In this document: in pieces, positions 9,401 through 17,870 of the stretch
Numbering within the stretch: position 1 is the first letter of the stretch
Layout of the letters: every line of letters begins with the position of its first letter
Assembly (NCBI GenBank): GCA_947087265.1
Contig: CAMUBY010000001.1
Span: 62,001-126,000 of the forward strand
Origin: an uncultured Clostridia bacterium
Lineage (GTDB): Bacteria; Bacillota; Clostridia; Christensenellales; Borkfalkiaceae
DNA: 64,000 bases
Direction: 5' to 3'
Notes under the pieces: generated by a model
What the model saw: the letters and a program-made list of their open reading frames with translations, nothing else
Databases searched by the model: none
What the model was told of the DNA's origin: nothing
Position numbers and translations under genes: made by a program

Positions 9401-9426
9401 TCCGCCGCGAAAGGGGGGAAGCATGA
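6403..9426 (+). CDS. addB: AddB-type subunit of the AddAB helicase-nuclease
   Basis: A 1007-residue subunit of the heterodimeric AddAB enzyme, which resects double-strand breaks and loads RecA. The N-terminal helicase-like half is divergent, as usual for AddB. The C-terminal PD-(D/E)XK nuclease domain is clear: KADRIDV followed by VIDYKTG. Four cysteines expected to hold a 4Fe-4S cluster are seen as ENYFACPY upstream of the nuclease motif and a CTYCKCKGMC cluster near the C-terminus. The start at 6403 is chosen from GGAG 5 nt upstream and from the promoter position. It overlaps addA by 4 nt (ATGA), implying translational coupling. Confidence 0.92.
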   Translation: MTEVISAPTLDDALNALAKRVAENEEKGGKNFIFCEDRLTLLAERAVLKRTGGTFATEVSTFSRFLSDGRQTISKQGSVMAISAILAESEELKCFRKGSAQALYETIAQLSASRVDAQMLKASAEETGAEGLLGLKLSDLAVLLEKYNDYLNTRGLLDENGYLALLPEKIASGVLREKHVFFFAFPSFTAQAREGIRAAIENAESVTGIFLAGGEELYTCEAQTAFLKVAEEYGAPKSTAAKCSLHGEAQTLLSGIFSPERAVKNREKTKKIFTFAAEDEHAEMNAVCALIKKHISEGLRYCDIKVLVEGSGSFSAIEKAFSSYRIPFFSDRKRPFSAHPFCAFALSVIGAAANGGLPDSVDAVASSVYFGKGDNYRNYLLKFGGFRGAYKNAVKEGEPVKEYNRQELLACREKMISLLALFPAKATGGVYAQAVRALYEFTDGGKITEELQAHFQGAEKEFLDISPLEGVLSEIELLAQNETFTAREFCTLFENGLSALEISMIPQFADAVFVGDITESKLTRAKVLFCTGLTDALPRVSADTAVITDTDIKKLSALCVSVEPAIAVVNARARENMALNLCAFENALYLSRPLRSGDAETLPSEAFSYVEKLFDAIPVTDLFPFQCSEETPAKLELFALKEDFEAGREYDKSKFDVLRALFKTIGQDPDALLSSCAKGEVPSVGELYFARDISPTLLENYFACPYAGFAMRGLRLRERDERSVLDTDTGSFVHAVLEKVAERFSERSGEEACRAYAEEVARALLSTPRFAILTDTKAGAFTGERLIRESVEVAAAAYRQLEGSAFRVADTEGAVTLPELKIRGKADRIDVAEDYVRVIDYKTGEIDDKTVSYYTGRKLQLQLYLLAASRGGKAAGAFYFPAKDDFANPDEEKFRMKGFFCKDDSVLALMDRTRGEGEKSKFFDGGGRSEKGIAGEDFGTFLDYAALVSKQAETEMRKGNIAPSPYEGACTYCKCKGMCAFTGKPRKEGRVSPSEIVAIVRRERGEA

Positions 9427-12400
9427 GCGTCACGTTTACGGAAGAACAGCAGAAAGCCGTTGAAACGCGCGGCAGAGTCATCGTATCCGCGTCAGCAGGC
9501 AGCGGTAAAACGTTCGTCATGATAGAGCGGCTCGTATCGCTCATTCTTTCGGGCACCGAAGTGCGGAACGTGCTTTGCGTCACGTTTACGAATAAAGCCG
9601 CGGCGCAGATGCGCCAACGCCTCCGCACCGCGCTCCTCAAAAAAATCACGGAAAGCAAAGGCGAAGAATGTCAGAAATTAAAGGCGCAGTTGAACGCGCT
9701 TCCGCTTGCGGATATCAGCACCGTTCACGCGTTTTGTGCACGGCTCATCCGCACGCATTTCTATCTTTTAGATATCGACCCCTCGTTCCGCATTATTTCT
9801 CCCGACGACGCGGAGGGCAAAACGCTTTCAAGCCGTGCCGTGTCCGAAACGTTCGATAACGCATACGAGGAGGGCGGCGAGGAATTTGCCGACCTGCTTT
9901 CCGTGTACTTCCGCAAAAAGAAAGATACGCGGCTTCGGGAAATTGTGCTTTCTCTCGTTTCTTCCGTGCGCGGCAGTGCCGATTACCGCACCTTGCTTCT
10001 CGGCATGGGAAAAGAAGATTTGTTTGAAACGGCGTGCGGTTATCTGTATGAAAGTTACCGTCGGCGGTTGCAGTTTTTGACGGACGAAATCGAAGAACGG
10101 GGCGCGTTCTTTGCGGAAAACAGCAAAAAGGCGTTTGAGGTCTGCCTCGATATTACGAAGGCTTGCAGGTTTCTTCTGGAAGGCAGAAATTTGTTTGAAA
10201 CGGCTCGGCTTGCCCAGACGCCGCCGACCGTAGGCAGAATGCCGCCCATGACGAAAGCGATGGGGAAACTTTTTGAAAATCTCAAATTTTTATCGAATGC
10301 GTCCAAGGAATTGAAAGTGGTCTATGCGGAACTCAGAGAATACGCTACGGAAGAGGAAGAGCGGCTCCGTTATGAAGACGGTCAAAAACGTGCGCGTGCG
10401 CTCGCTACGCTCGCTCTGCAATACGATGAAATTTTTACGCGTTTGAAGCGTGAGGCGAACGTACTCGATTATGACGATTTGGAACATTTCGCACTTCGGA
10501 TATTAAACACGGAAGAGGCGAAGAAAGAAATCTCCGAAAAGTACCGGTACGTTTTCGTAGACGAATATCAGGACGTCAACCCCGTGCAGGAACAGATACT
10601 CTTTTCCGTAGCGGGGGAAGAGATTTTTCTCGTAGGCGACAGCAAACAGGCAATTTACGGCTTCCGCGGCAGCCGCTCGGAGTTTTTCGAGCAAAAGGAA
10701 ACGGAGTTGGAACACGCGCTTTCGCTCACGAAAAACTTCCGTTCTTCCTCTGCGGTACTCGAAGCCGTGAACCGCATCTTTCATCCGATATACGAAAACT
10801 ATAAGCCCATGCGCGGCGGCGAACGCTACGCGGAGCATACGGGCGGCGTGCGCTTCCACTGGACGGTGCAGGAGAAAGAGGAGGAGAGCGAGCGCGGCAT
10901 TTACTCCGTGCTGACGGGCAGCCGCCGTCAGACCGACGGGTTTTCCGAACAGGTTGCCGACCTTGTTTCGGCGGAATACGGAACGAAGTGGTTCGACGCG
11001 GATGCAGGGCAGGAGAAGAGCGTGACCTTCGGCGACATCGCCGTGCTTGCGCGGAAGAACGAGGGGGTTGCCGAGCGCATCGTTCTCGCGCTTGCAAACC
11101 GCGGCATTCCCGTTACGACTTCCGCGCGCGTGAATATCTGCGAATGCTTTGAAGTGCGGCTGCTCACGGATTGGTTATCTTTGCTCGATAACGCCGAACA
11201 GGATATTCCCTATGCCGCCGCGTTGCTTTCGGCAATCGGCACGTTTACGGAAGAGGAACTCACGAAAATCAGACTGCGGTTTCCTTCGCCGTTCACCTTC
11301 CGCGCAGCCTGCCGCGAATACGCTGAAAAAATGAACGACGCGCTTTCTTCAAAACTTAAAGCGTTTACGGAGCGGCTGAATTCTCTGCGTGCGTTGGCAC
11401 AGGTACGCACGGCGGCGGAGATGCTCGGCTGTCTGCTTGCCGAGGGGCTCGAAGCGCAGATTGCGGCAAAACCGGGCGGCAGGGTACGGCTGGCGCGTGT
11501 GCGGCGGCTGATTGCCGAAGCGGAAAACGCAGGCAGTGTGCATGAATTTTTATCGCGGCTCAAAGCCTCGGGCTACCGTATCGATTTTGCGGAAAGCGGA
11601 GGAGACGACGCGGTCAAAGTGCTTACCATGCACGCATCCAAAGGGCTCGAATACCCCGTCGTCATTCTTGCGGGCATGGATACCGACTTCCACAGCGACC
11701 ACGACGAACTGCTTTATACGGACGAATTTCATATCGCGCCGCGCAGTTACGACGTGCCGAATAAACTTATCTACGAAACGGTGTTGCGCCGCGCCGCCAA
11801 AACCGCGTTAACGCAGCGGCAAATCAAAGACGAATGCAATTTGCTTTACGTTGCCATGACGCGCGCCAGATACCGTATGCACCTCTTCTTTGACGGCGGC
11901 GAGCGCGCTCTGTCACCGCGTCATGCGAAATGTTTTTCCGACTTCTTCGATTTTCAGGATTGTGCCGCTTACTTTGCGGACGGAGAGGAGAAAGTGCGCC
12001 CTTCGTTGCCGCGCAAAACGCTCGGCTATAAGCCCGACCGCGCACTGTTTGAAGAGTTGGAAAAGGTTTACCGCAAAGAATACGGCTTTCAGGAAAGCAC
12101 GTTGCTTCCCGTCAAAAGTTCGGCAACTCTGCTCTTGCAAAGCGCGGAAAAAAGCGCGGTGCACAGCGGCTCCGCGGCAAGGGGATTTTCTGCGGACGAG
12201 GGCACGGCGTACCATGCCTTTCTGGAACACGTTCAATTCGGCGCAAACGCAGAGGAAGAATTAAAGCGTATGCTTGCGGAAGGATTGCTCGACGAAGAAA
12301 AAGCCGCACTGCTCAACGTAGAACATCTTGCGCGGATTATGGAAATTCCCTGTCTGAAATCGCTGGTTGGAAAGCGCGTGTATCGGGAGCAAACGTTTTT

Positions 12401-12671
12401 AGTCAGCCTCCCTGCAAACGAAATTTACGATACGAATGCGGAAGACGAAATTGTCTTTCAGGGCGCAATCGATTTGCTTGCGGAAGACGAAAACGGTTAC
12501 ACCGTCATCGACTATAAATACTCGTCGCATACGGACGAGCAAATCCGTAAAGACTACGCGCCGCAAATCAAACTGTACAAAAAGGCGGTTGCGCGCGCTT
12601 GCAAGGTAGACGAAAACACAGTCCGTGCGCGGATTGTGAATATTGCCCGATGTCGGGAAATCGGGATGTGA
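9423..12671 (+). CDS. addA: AddA-type helicase-nuclease subunit
   Basis: A 1082-residue UvrD-like superfamily 1 helicase with a C-terminal nuclease. Motifs in order: Walker A SASAGSGKT (Lys29), VTFTNKAAAQM, VDEYQDVNPVQ (Walker B/DEXQD-like), LTKNFRSS, LTMHASKGLEYPVV, LYVAMTRAR, and the nuclease motif FQGAIDLLAEDENGYTVIDYK near residue 1020. It is slightly shorter than many AddA proteins (about 1200) but has every core motif. The frame is open farther upstream, but the ATG at 9423 is chosen because it overlaps the addB stop and matches the family N-terminus. With AddB it forms the Chi-regulated end-processing machine of Firmicutes. Confidence 0.95.
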   Translation: MSVTFTEEQQKAVETRGRVIVSASAGSGKTFVMIERLVSLILSGTEVRNVLCVTFTNKAAAQMRQRLRTALLKKITESKGEECQKLKAQLNALPLADISTVHAFCARLIRTHFYLLDIDPSFRIISPDDAEGKTLSSRAVSETFDNAYEEGGEEFADLLSVYFRKKKDTRLREIVLSLVSSVRGSADYRTLLLGMGKEDLFETACGYLYESYRRRLQFLTDEIEERGAFFAENSKKAFEVCLDITKACRFLLEGRNLFETARLAQTPPTVGRMPPMTKAMGKLFENLKFLSNASKELKVVYAELREYATEEEERLRYEDGQKRARALATLALQYDEIFTRLKREANVLDYDDLEHFALRILNTEEAKKEISEKYRYVFVDEYQDVNPVQEQILFSVAGEEIFLVGDSKQAIYGFRGSRSEFFEQKETELEHALSLTKNFRSSSAVLEAVNRIFHPIYENYKPMRGGERYAEHTGGVRFHWTVQEKEEESERGIYSVLTGSRRQTDGFSEQVADLVSAEYGTKWFDADAGQEKSVTFGDIAVLARKNEGVAERIVLALANRGIPVTTSARVNICECFEVRLLTDWLSLLDNAEQDIPYAAALLSAIGTFTEEELTKIRLRFPSPFTFRAACREYAEKMNDALSSKLKAFTERLNSLRALAQVRTAAEMLGCLLAEGLEAQIAAKPGGRVRLARVRRLIAEAENAGSVHEFLSRLKASGYRIDFAESGGDDAVKVLTMHASKGLEYPVVILAGMDTDFHSDHDELLYTDEFHIAPRSYDVPNKLIYETVLRRAAKTALTQRQIKDECNLLYVAMTRARYRMHLFFDGGERALSPRHAKCFSDFFDFQDCAAYFADGEEKVRPSLPRKTLGYKPDRALFEELEKVYRKEYGFQESTLLPVKSSATLLLQSAEKSAVHSGSAARGFSADEGTAYHAFLEHVQFGANAEEELKRMLAEGLLDEEKAALLNVEHLARIMEIPCLKSLVGKRVYREQTFLVSLPANEIYDTNAEDEIVFQGAIDLLAEDENGYTVIDYKYSSHTDEQIRKDYAPQIKLYKKAVARACKVDENTVRARIVNIARCREIGM

Positions 12672-12686
12672 GCGGATTGCCGTTTA

Positions 12687-12693
12687 TTCGACA
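12687..12693 (-). promoter_or_regulatory. Spo0A-box-like site upstream of the 12750 gene
   Basis: On the minus strand this reads TGTCGAA inside TTTGTCGAATAAA, an exact 13-base match to the site upstream of spoIIE (46536-46542). The core equals the known 0A box. Binding is inferred. Confidence 0.4.
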
Positions 12694-12749
12694 AAATAAG
12701 ATACAAAGTGATATAAGGATTTGGATATCCTTTTACGGGAGTTTAATTT

Positions 12750-13391
12750 ATGGAAATGTTTTTAACTATGATAGATTCGATTGGAAAAGCCGTACCTGCC
12801 TGGGTGCCCTTCATTTTTTTACCGAGTTTGCTTGTCTTAGTCGCCGTCGTTTTAACGTTGTTCGGCGGCAGAAAACTTTACCGTTATTTTGCGGTTGTTT
12901 TCGGCGCGCTGAGTTTTTTCCTCATCACCTGTATCGACGATACAAGAAGTTCGTTCGTGTTTCTCGGTCTTTACGTAGCGCTCGCGTTCGCGCTACGGCT
13001 GCTGTTTTTCATTCCGTGTCCGCTGACCTTCCGTAGAACGAAAAACAAGCGCGGCGCGCGTGAGGAAAAAATTTACCGCAAATTCCGCGAATCCCTCACC
13101 GAGCAGATGTCTGGCATGGGGGAGGGGCAAAGAGCGTTGCCCGCGGGCGGCGGCAGTGAACCGGCGCCGCACGTCACGGCGGAAGAATGCGGAATGCGGC
13201 TCAACCATGTGAGCGATTTGCTTGCACAGTTGAAGAAGGAAGAACTTTCTCCCACCGACCGTTTGGAGGCAGACGCGCTTTCGCGCTCGTTAGAAATGTT
13301 CCGCAATAAGGCATTGAGCGAAGAGGAAATCTGCGTACTCAATGATTGTCTTGCCGCCGTTCTCAAACTGACTGCAAAATATAAACTGTAA
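12750..13391 (+). CDS. Small membrane protein with a cytoplasmic helical tail
   Basis: A 213-residue protein. Two to three hydrophobic segments (about residues 18-40, 47-62 and 66-87) are followed by a basic junction and a charged helical tail of about 120 residues, with a Gly/Pro-rich linker near residue 125. GGGAG about 10 nt upstream supports the ATG. No family recognised. The region from addA to this gene contains a Spo0A-box-like site, so expression could be linked to sporulation. A strong hairpin terminator follows. Confidence 0.75.
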   Translation: MEMFLTMIDSIGKAVPAWVPFIFLPSLLVLVAVVLTLFGGRKLYRYFAVVFGALSFFLITCIDDTRSSFVFLGLYVALAFALRLLFFIPCPLTFRRTKNKRGAREEKIYRKFRESLTEQMSGMGEGQRALPAGGGSEPAPHVTAEECGMRLNHVSDLLAQLKKEELSPTDRLEADALSRSLEMFRNKALSEEEICVLNDCLAAVLKLTAKYKL

Positions 13392-13405
13392 GTTTTTATT
13401 AAACT

Positions 13406-13438
13406 AAGCCGCCCGACTGCATTGCAGTCGGGCGGCTT
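13406..13438. terminator. Bidirectional hairpin terminator
   Basis: The AAGCCGCCCGACTGCA arm and its exact complement form a very strong hairpin between two convergent genes. It is followed by a modest T-rich tail on each side. Confidence 0.85.
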
Positions 13439-13472
13439 GTTCTTTGATTTACGGAACTTGCAGCGTCAATTT

Positions 13473-14195
13473 TCAGACGACGTTGGTCAGCGTATTCACG
13501 GTAAGTTGCAACAGGCGGTTGCTGCGCCGCGCGAGCGATACGATTTCGCCCGTAATGCGCTCGCCCGCTTTGGCAATGGGGTAGCCGTTTTCGTCATACA
13601 CGCTTTTTTTGAGTTTGCGTCCCAAAAGATTCACGCGTCCCAATGCGTCTTCCGCGCTTTTTTGAGGGCTCGGCACAGGGGGCTGCGGTGCGGGCGTTTC
13701 GGCAACGGATTCCGCCCGTTTCTGCTTCTGGGCGGGTTTTTCCTTTTTCGTTTTCGCGGGGGGCGTCGTTTTTGCGGGCACGGGTTTTTTGCAACCCTCC
13801 GGGTAAACGATGAGCGCGTCTCCCAAAGATACGCGTGAATACGGGAACGTGAGTTTTGCGCCGTTGTCGTGTACGATAAAGAGCGGCGCCGCGCCGTCGC
13901 CGATGAGCAGTTCTCCGAGCGTGCCGAGATATCCGCCCGTATGCGAATAGACCGCGTTCCCGATGGGGCAGGGAATGCCCGAAGACACGCTTGTGCGCGA
14001 ACGGTTTGCAATCAGCGCGTCGCCGTAAGAGAGCACGTTTTTCACAGGCAGATAGAATTCGTCTTCGTCGCCGTCCGCGCAAAGGAGGCAGGAAATTTTC
14101 TTCAAATCGCGCGAAGGCTGCGCCGCGAGCACGTAACCGATATTTTCGCCGGCAGGAGAAAGTATTTGTTTTCCGATGAGTGAAGTCAGTTGCAT
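13473..14195 (-). CDS. PRC-barrel protein with a proline/lysine-rich linker
   Basis: A 240-residue protein. Residues 1-60 (LTSLIGKQILSPAGENIGYV) form a PRC-barrel, a small beta-barrel found in RimM, in photosynthetic reaction-centre H subunits and in clostridial and bacillar sporulation-associated proteins. A second barrel-like segment spans about residues 70-135. A Pro/Ala/Lys-rich linker (about 136-185) leads to a third short segment (VNLLGRKLKKSVYDENGYPI) repeating the same Asp-Glu-Asn-Gly turn. AAGGAAG lies 10 nt before the ATG. It may bind RNA or protein; its specific role is unknown. Confidence 0.8.
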   Translation of the reverse strand: MQLTSLIGKQILSPAGENIGYVLAAQPSRDLKKISCLLCADGDEDEFYLPVKNVLSYGDALIANRSRTSVSSGIPCPIGNAVYSHTGGYLGTLGELLIGDGAAPLFIVHDNGAKLTFPYSRVSLGDALIVYPEGCKKPVPAKTTPPAKTKKEKPAQKQKRAESVAETPAPQPPVPSPQKSAEDALGRVNLLGRKLKKSVYDENGYPIAKAGERITGEIVSLARRSNRLLQLTVNTLTNVV

Positions 14196-14340
14196 AATCT
14201 TATTCTTCCTTGCAAGTTTTGATAGTTTACTTTATGCATTAACATTCTGCTTCAAGCGTGCGTGCAAAGTTGATTTTTGTGCAAAAAGCGAAGTTTTTGC
14301 CGAAAAAACATTTTGAAAAAAAGAAATGTCATATAAAACA

Positions 14341-14369
14341 TTGACAACTCATGCGTAAAATGGTATATT
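14341..14369 (+). promoter_or_regulatory. Consensus sigma-A promoter of the GNAT-like gene
   Basis: TTGACA (14341-14346), 17-bp spacer, TATATT (14364-14369) preceded by TGG. Predicted leader about 40 nt. Confidence 0.85.
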
Positions 14370-14417
14370 GATACGCGGTGGAAACTTTCACTGAATAAAA
14401 TGGAAGAAGGAAGGAAG

Positions 14418-15563
14418 ATGATAGAAGTAAAAGAAATTTTCTCCAAAGCAGATAAAAAGAAATTTTTTAAGTTTAATATAGATTTATACCGCGATAACGA
14501 GTATGCCGTACCCAACCTGTTTTCTGACGAACTTGCGGAGTTCAATCCTGAAATTAACGATGCGTTCCGCTTTGCGGATTGCAGAATGTTTCTCGCTTAT
14601 AAAGACGGAAAGATTGCAGGCAAAATCGCAGGTATCTGGCACCGCGGCGCAAACGAGAAGTCGGGCAAAAAACAACTCCGCTTTACGCGGTTCGACGTCA
14701 TCGACGATTTTGAAGTTACGAAGGCGCTTTTCAACGAACTTTTCAAATGGGCGCGCGAAATCGGTATGGAAGAAGTTGTCGGACCTATTTCTTTTTCCGA
14801 TTTGAACGAAGAAGGAATGCTTATCGACGGGTTTGATAAACCGAGCTCCTATATTGAAATTTACAACTATCCGTATTATGTAGAGCATATGGAAAAACTC
14901 GGCGCGTACAAGGAAGTGGACTGGAACGGTTTCCGTATCGTTGCGCCTACGGAGCCCGACCCCCGTATTGCGCGGCTTGCGAAAGAAGTTGCCGAGAAGA
15001 ACGATTATAAAGTGTTAGACGTAAAATATTACCTCAAACACGATAAAAAGAAGTTGAAAGAGTATATTATGCAGGCACTGGACGTACTCGACGAAGCGTT
15101 TTACGATTTGTACGGAACAAGCCCCCTCAACGAAAAACAGAAACAGCGCGAAATGGAAATGCTCCTCACGGTCATCGTGCCTGAATTTCCCGCGGTTATC
15201 TTGAAGGACGATAAGGTCATCGCTTACGGAATGGTGATTCCTTCCATGAACAAGGTATTACAGAAGGCGCGCGGAAAACTCTTTCCCCGCGGTATCATTC
15301 CTTATATTCAGACCATGAAACATCCCGAATCCGTCGATTTGCTCAGCGTTGCCATTTCCAAAGAACACGCCAATAAAGGCGTTATGGCAATGATTGTCGA
15401 CCACTGCCTGAAAGGTCTTATCCAGTACGGCGTCAAGTATCTGGAAGCAGGTCCCGAACTGGACACCAACAAAAACATTCAGAACATTTGGAAAAACTTT
15501 GACAGCGAAGTTTCCAAGACCTGGCGTTGCTGGGGCTTAAAGGTACCGGAAGCGGCAAATTAA
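14418..15563 (+). CDS. GNAT-fold N-acetyltransferase-like protein
   Basis: A 381-residue soluble protein of the large, poorly characterised bacterial family that starts with a Tyr-Arg-Asp-Asn 'FNIDLYRDNEYAVPNL' segment and carries a GNAT fold (AYKDGKIAGKIAGI near residues 65-80). The C-terminal half has a second GNAT-like unit (VISKEH-type segment, here VAISKEHANKGVMAMIVDHCL). The substrate is unknown. An in-frame ATG lies 18 nt earlier, but the one at 14418 is better placed relative to the GAAGG motif. Monocistronic: promoter at 14341, terminator at 15575. Confidence 0.8.
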   Translation: MIEVKEIFSKADKKKFFKFNIDLYRDNEYAVPNLFSDELAEFNPEINDAFRFADCRMFLAYKDGKIAGKIAGIWHRGANEKSGKKQLRFTRFDVIDDFEVTKALFNELFKWAREIGMEEVVGPISFSDLNEEGMLIDGFDKPSSYIEIYNYPYYVEHMEKLGAYKEVDWNGFRIVAPTEPDPRIARLAKEVAEKNDYKVLDVKYYLKHDKKKLKEYIMQALDVLDEAFYDLYGTSPLNEKQKQREMEMLLTVIVPEFPAVILKDDKVIAYGMVIPSMNKVLQKARGKLFPRGIIPYIQTMKHPESVDLLSVAISKEHANKGVMAMIVDHCLKGLIQYGVKYLEAGPELDTNKNIQNIWKNFDSEVSKTWRCWGLKVPEAAN

Positions 15564-15574
15564 ATATAATGCGG

Positions 15575-15602
15575 AGAACTGCCGAAAGGCGGTTCTTTTT
15601 TT
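15575..15602 (+). terminator. Intrinsic terminator with GAAA loop
   Basis: The AGAACTGCC arm, a GAAA tetraloop, then GGCGGTTCT and seven T residues, starting 12 nt after the acetyltransferase stop. Confidence 0.9.
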
Positions 15603-15615
15603 AAGACGCGGAATG

Positions 15616-15681
15616 TTGACAAAATACGGTCGGAGTGATAGAGTATAATAAGAGCGGAATCGGCAATATTTATAATTGCCG
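15616..15681 (+). promoter_or_regulatory. Promoter region and palindrome upstream of the C-S lyase gene
   Basis: A TTGACA (15616-15621) and a TATAAT (15644-15649) are present but 22 bp apart, too far for one normal sigma-A promoter; either the -10 works with an activator or another box pairs with it. Eleven bp downstream is an inverted repeat, CGGCAAT-N7-ATTGCCG (15661-15681), placed like an operator or a leader hairpin. Confidence 0.4.
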
Positions 15682-15725
15682 CGGCACAAAAGCACGCGAA
15701 GAAACAAAGGAAAAACAGGCATAAA

Positions 15726-16895
15726 ATGAAATACGATTTTGACAAAGTATGCGAACGGCATAACACGAACAGTCTGAAATACGATTTTGCTACGGAAATG
15801 GGCATTCCCTCAGACGCGCTTCCGTTCTGGATAGCGGACATGGATTTTGAGACGCCCGAAGAAATCCGCGCGGCGCTTCATAAAAGAATCGACCACGGGA
15901 TTTTCGGTTATACCGACCCCAAGGGGACTTACTTTGACGCCATTCGGAATTGGTGTCGAACGCAATACGGCTGGGAAGTGAAAGGCGAGAACTACGTTCT
16001 TGCGTGCAGTGTGGTGTTTGCTCTTTGCGCGCTCATCCGCGCGCTGACGAAAGAGGGCGACGGCGTTATCGTCTGCCAGCCCGTGTACTATCCGTTCGAG
16101 GAATCAATCAGGAAAAATAACCGCAAACTGATTGTCAGCGAACTTGTCTTCGAGAACGGCGGTTACCGTGTCGACTATAAAGATTTTGAACGCAAAATCG
16201 TAGAGAACAACGTGAAACTTTTTATTCTCTGCAATCCGCATAACCCTGTCGGCAGAGTGTGGCAAAAAGAGGAACTCGTCGCGCTCGGCAATATTTGCAT
16301 GAAACATAACGTGTTTGTCATCTCCGATGAAATTCATGCGGATTTCGTTTATGCGGGTTATAAGCACACCGTATTCCCAACGGCAAAAAAAGAATTTGAA
16401 GATATGTGCGCCGTTTGCACTGCCCCGACCAAAACGTTTAATCTCGCGGGCTTGCATATTGCGAATATCTATCTGAAAAACGAAAAAGCGCGTAGCGCAT
16501 TCAAAGCAGAACTTGACCGCGTCGGTTACTGCGAGCCGAATGTCATGGGGCTTGTCGCGTGTGAAGCGGCATACCGTTACGGCGCGGAATGGCTGGGCGA
16601 ACTCAAAGAATATCTTGCAGGAAATCTTGCGCTGGTGCGGGAAACGCTTAAAAATTCCAAGATAAAACTGATTGAACCGCAGGGCACCTATCTTGCCTGG
16701 CTCGACTGCCGCGCCCTCGGACTTACCGATTCCGAACTTCGCGGGTTTATGCTTGAAAAAGCGAAACTGTGGCTGGACGACGGTTATATTTTCGGCAAAG
16801 GCGGAAGCGGCTTCCAGCGGTTGAATCTCGCTTATCCGAGGAGCGTACTCAAATCTGCGCTCGACAAACTGCTTTCCGCCCTCAAAGCGATATAA
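15726..16895 (+). CDS. patB: MalY/PatB-type pyridoxal-phosphate C-S lyase
   Basis: A 389-residue fold-type I PLP enzyme. The signatures of the MalY/PatB branch are present: WIADMDFETP near the N-terminus, FGYTDPKG, NPHNPVGRVW, SDEIHADFVY, and PTKTFNLAG with Lys236 as the expected PLP-binding lysine. Family members cleave cystathionine or related cysteine S-conjugates to pyruvate, ammonia and a thiol. The gene precedes the flavoprotein at 16911 by 15 nt, so they are probably co-transcribed, linking sulfur metabolism and thiol redox. The exact substrate is not determinable. Confidence 0.9.
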   Translation: MKYDFDKVCERHNTNSLKYDFATEMGIPSDALPFWIADMDFETPEEIRAALHKRIDHGIFGYTDPKGTYFDAIRNWCRTQYGWEVKGENYVLACSVVFALCALIRALTKEGDGVIVCQPVYYPFEESIRKNNRKLIVSELVFENGGYRVDYKDFERKIVENNVKLFILCNPHNPVGRVWQKEELVALGNICMKHNVFVISDEIHADFVYAGYKHTVFPTAKKEFEDMCAVCTAPTKTFNLAGLHIANIYLKNEKARSAFKAELDRVGYCEPNVMGLVACEAAYRYGAEWLGELKEYLAGNLALVRETLKNSKIKLIEPQGTYLAWLDCRALGLTDSELRGFMLEKAKLWLDDGYIFGKGGSGFQRLNLAYPRSVLKSALDKLLSALKAI

Positions 16896-16910
16896 ATTAA
16901 GGAGAATACC

Positions 16911-17753
16911 ATGTACGGATGTGCCATCATCGGCAGCGGTGCGGCAGGCGTTTCCGCCGCGCTCACGTTAAAAGCGTTGAACGTTTCTTTTATCTGGTTC
17001 GGTTCCCGCGCACTTTCGCAAAAGATACGTAGTGCGGAAAATATCGCAAATTATCCGGGGCTTGCAAACGTGAGCGGTGCGGAGATGAGCCGCGCGTTTT
17101 CAGCGCAGATTGACGGAGCGGAAATTCAGATAACGGAAAAGACGGTGACGGGAATATATCCTTCCGTCGGGAAATACACGCTGCTCTGCGGCGACGAACT
17201 TTTTGAGGCGAAAACGGTAATTCTTGCAACAGGCGTGGAGGCGGTGAAACCCATTCGGGGGGAGTTGGAATTTTTGGGGCGCGGAGTCAGTTACTGTGCC
17301 ACCTGCGACGGCGCGCTTTACCGCGGCAAAGAAATTGCCGTTCTCTGTACGCAAAAGGAATTGGAACGCGAAGTGCGGTTTCTTGCCTCGCTTGCACGCA
17401 AAGTGTATTTGATTCCGCTCTATAAAAACGTAGAAATTACAGAACCGAATGTCGAAACCGTGAAGGGAATGCCGCTTGAAATTCAAGGCAAGGAGAGAGC
17501 GGAGCGATTAGTATTCCGCGATAGCGCGTTGGAAATCGACGGCGTGTTTTTACTCAAAGCCGCCGCGCCGCCCTCGGCGATGTTCAGCGGTTTGGAAACG
17601 GAAGGGGGGCATATCCGCGTGAACCGCGATATGCAGACGAATATGAAGGGAATATTCGCGGCAGGCGATTGTACGGGGAAACCCTATCAGTACGCGAAAG
17701 CGGCGGGCGAGGGAAACGTTGCTGCTCATTCCGTATATCATTTTTTACAATAA
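16911..17753 (+). CDS. Thioredoxin-reductase-like flavoprotein lacking the NADPH-binding motif
   Basis: A 280-residue flavoprotein built like thioredoxin reductase: N-terminal FAD motif IIGSGAAGVSAAL, the redox-active pair Cys129-Ala-Thr-Cys132, and a C-terminal GIFAAGDCT FAD-binding motif. The second Rossmann motif, normally GGGDSA-like, is missing: residues about 140-153 read GKEIAVLCTQKELE, and no HRR-type NADPH phosphate-binding motif follows. It is also shorter than the usual 305-320 residues. Known relatives without NADPH binding include the ferredoxin-dependent flavin thioredoxin reductases of Clostridia, which makes ferredoxin a plausible donor. A clean AAGGAG site precedes the ATG. 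Confidence 0.85.
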   Translation: MYGCAIIGSGAAGVSAALTLKALNVSFIWFGSRALSQKIRSAENIANYPGLANVSGAEMSRAFSAQIDGAEIQITEKTVTGIYPSVGKYTLLCGDELFEAKTVILATGVEAVKPIRGELEFLGRGVSYCATCDGALYRGKEIAVLCTQKELEREVRFLASLARKVYLIPLYKNVEITEPNVETVKGMPLEIQGKERAERLVFRDSALEIDGVFLLKAAAPPSAMFSGLETEGGHIRVNRDMQTNMKGIFAAGDCTGKPYQYAKAAGEGNVAAHSVYHFLQ

Positions 17754-17784
17754 AAAAACCGTTCGGAAAATCCGAACGGTTTTT
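17754..17784. terminator. Intrinsic terminator
   Basis: A 14-bp perfect stem (AAAAACCGTTCGGA) with a 3-nt loop and T run, starting directly at the preceding stop codon. Confidence 0.9.
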
Positions 17785-17870
17785 ATCATTTATTGCAGGA
17801 AACGAACGGACTGAGCGGACATACAATGACGGTAGAATATTTTGAAAATTGCGCGGACCCGGAAATACTC

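Noticed and set aside
15616-15649. TTGACA and TATAAT as a normal sigma-A promoter before the C-S lyase gene
   Set aside because: The spacing is 22 bp, outside the usual 16-18, so I list the boxes only as a promoter region with uncertainty.
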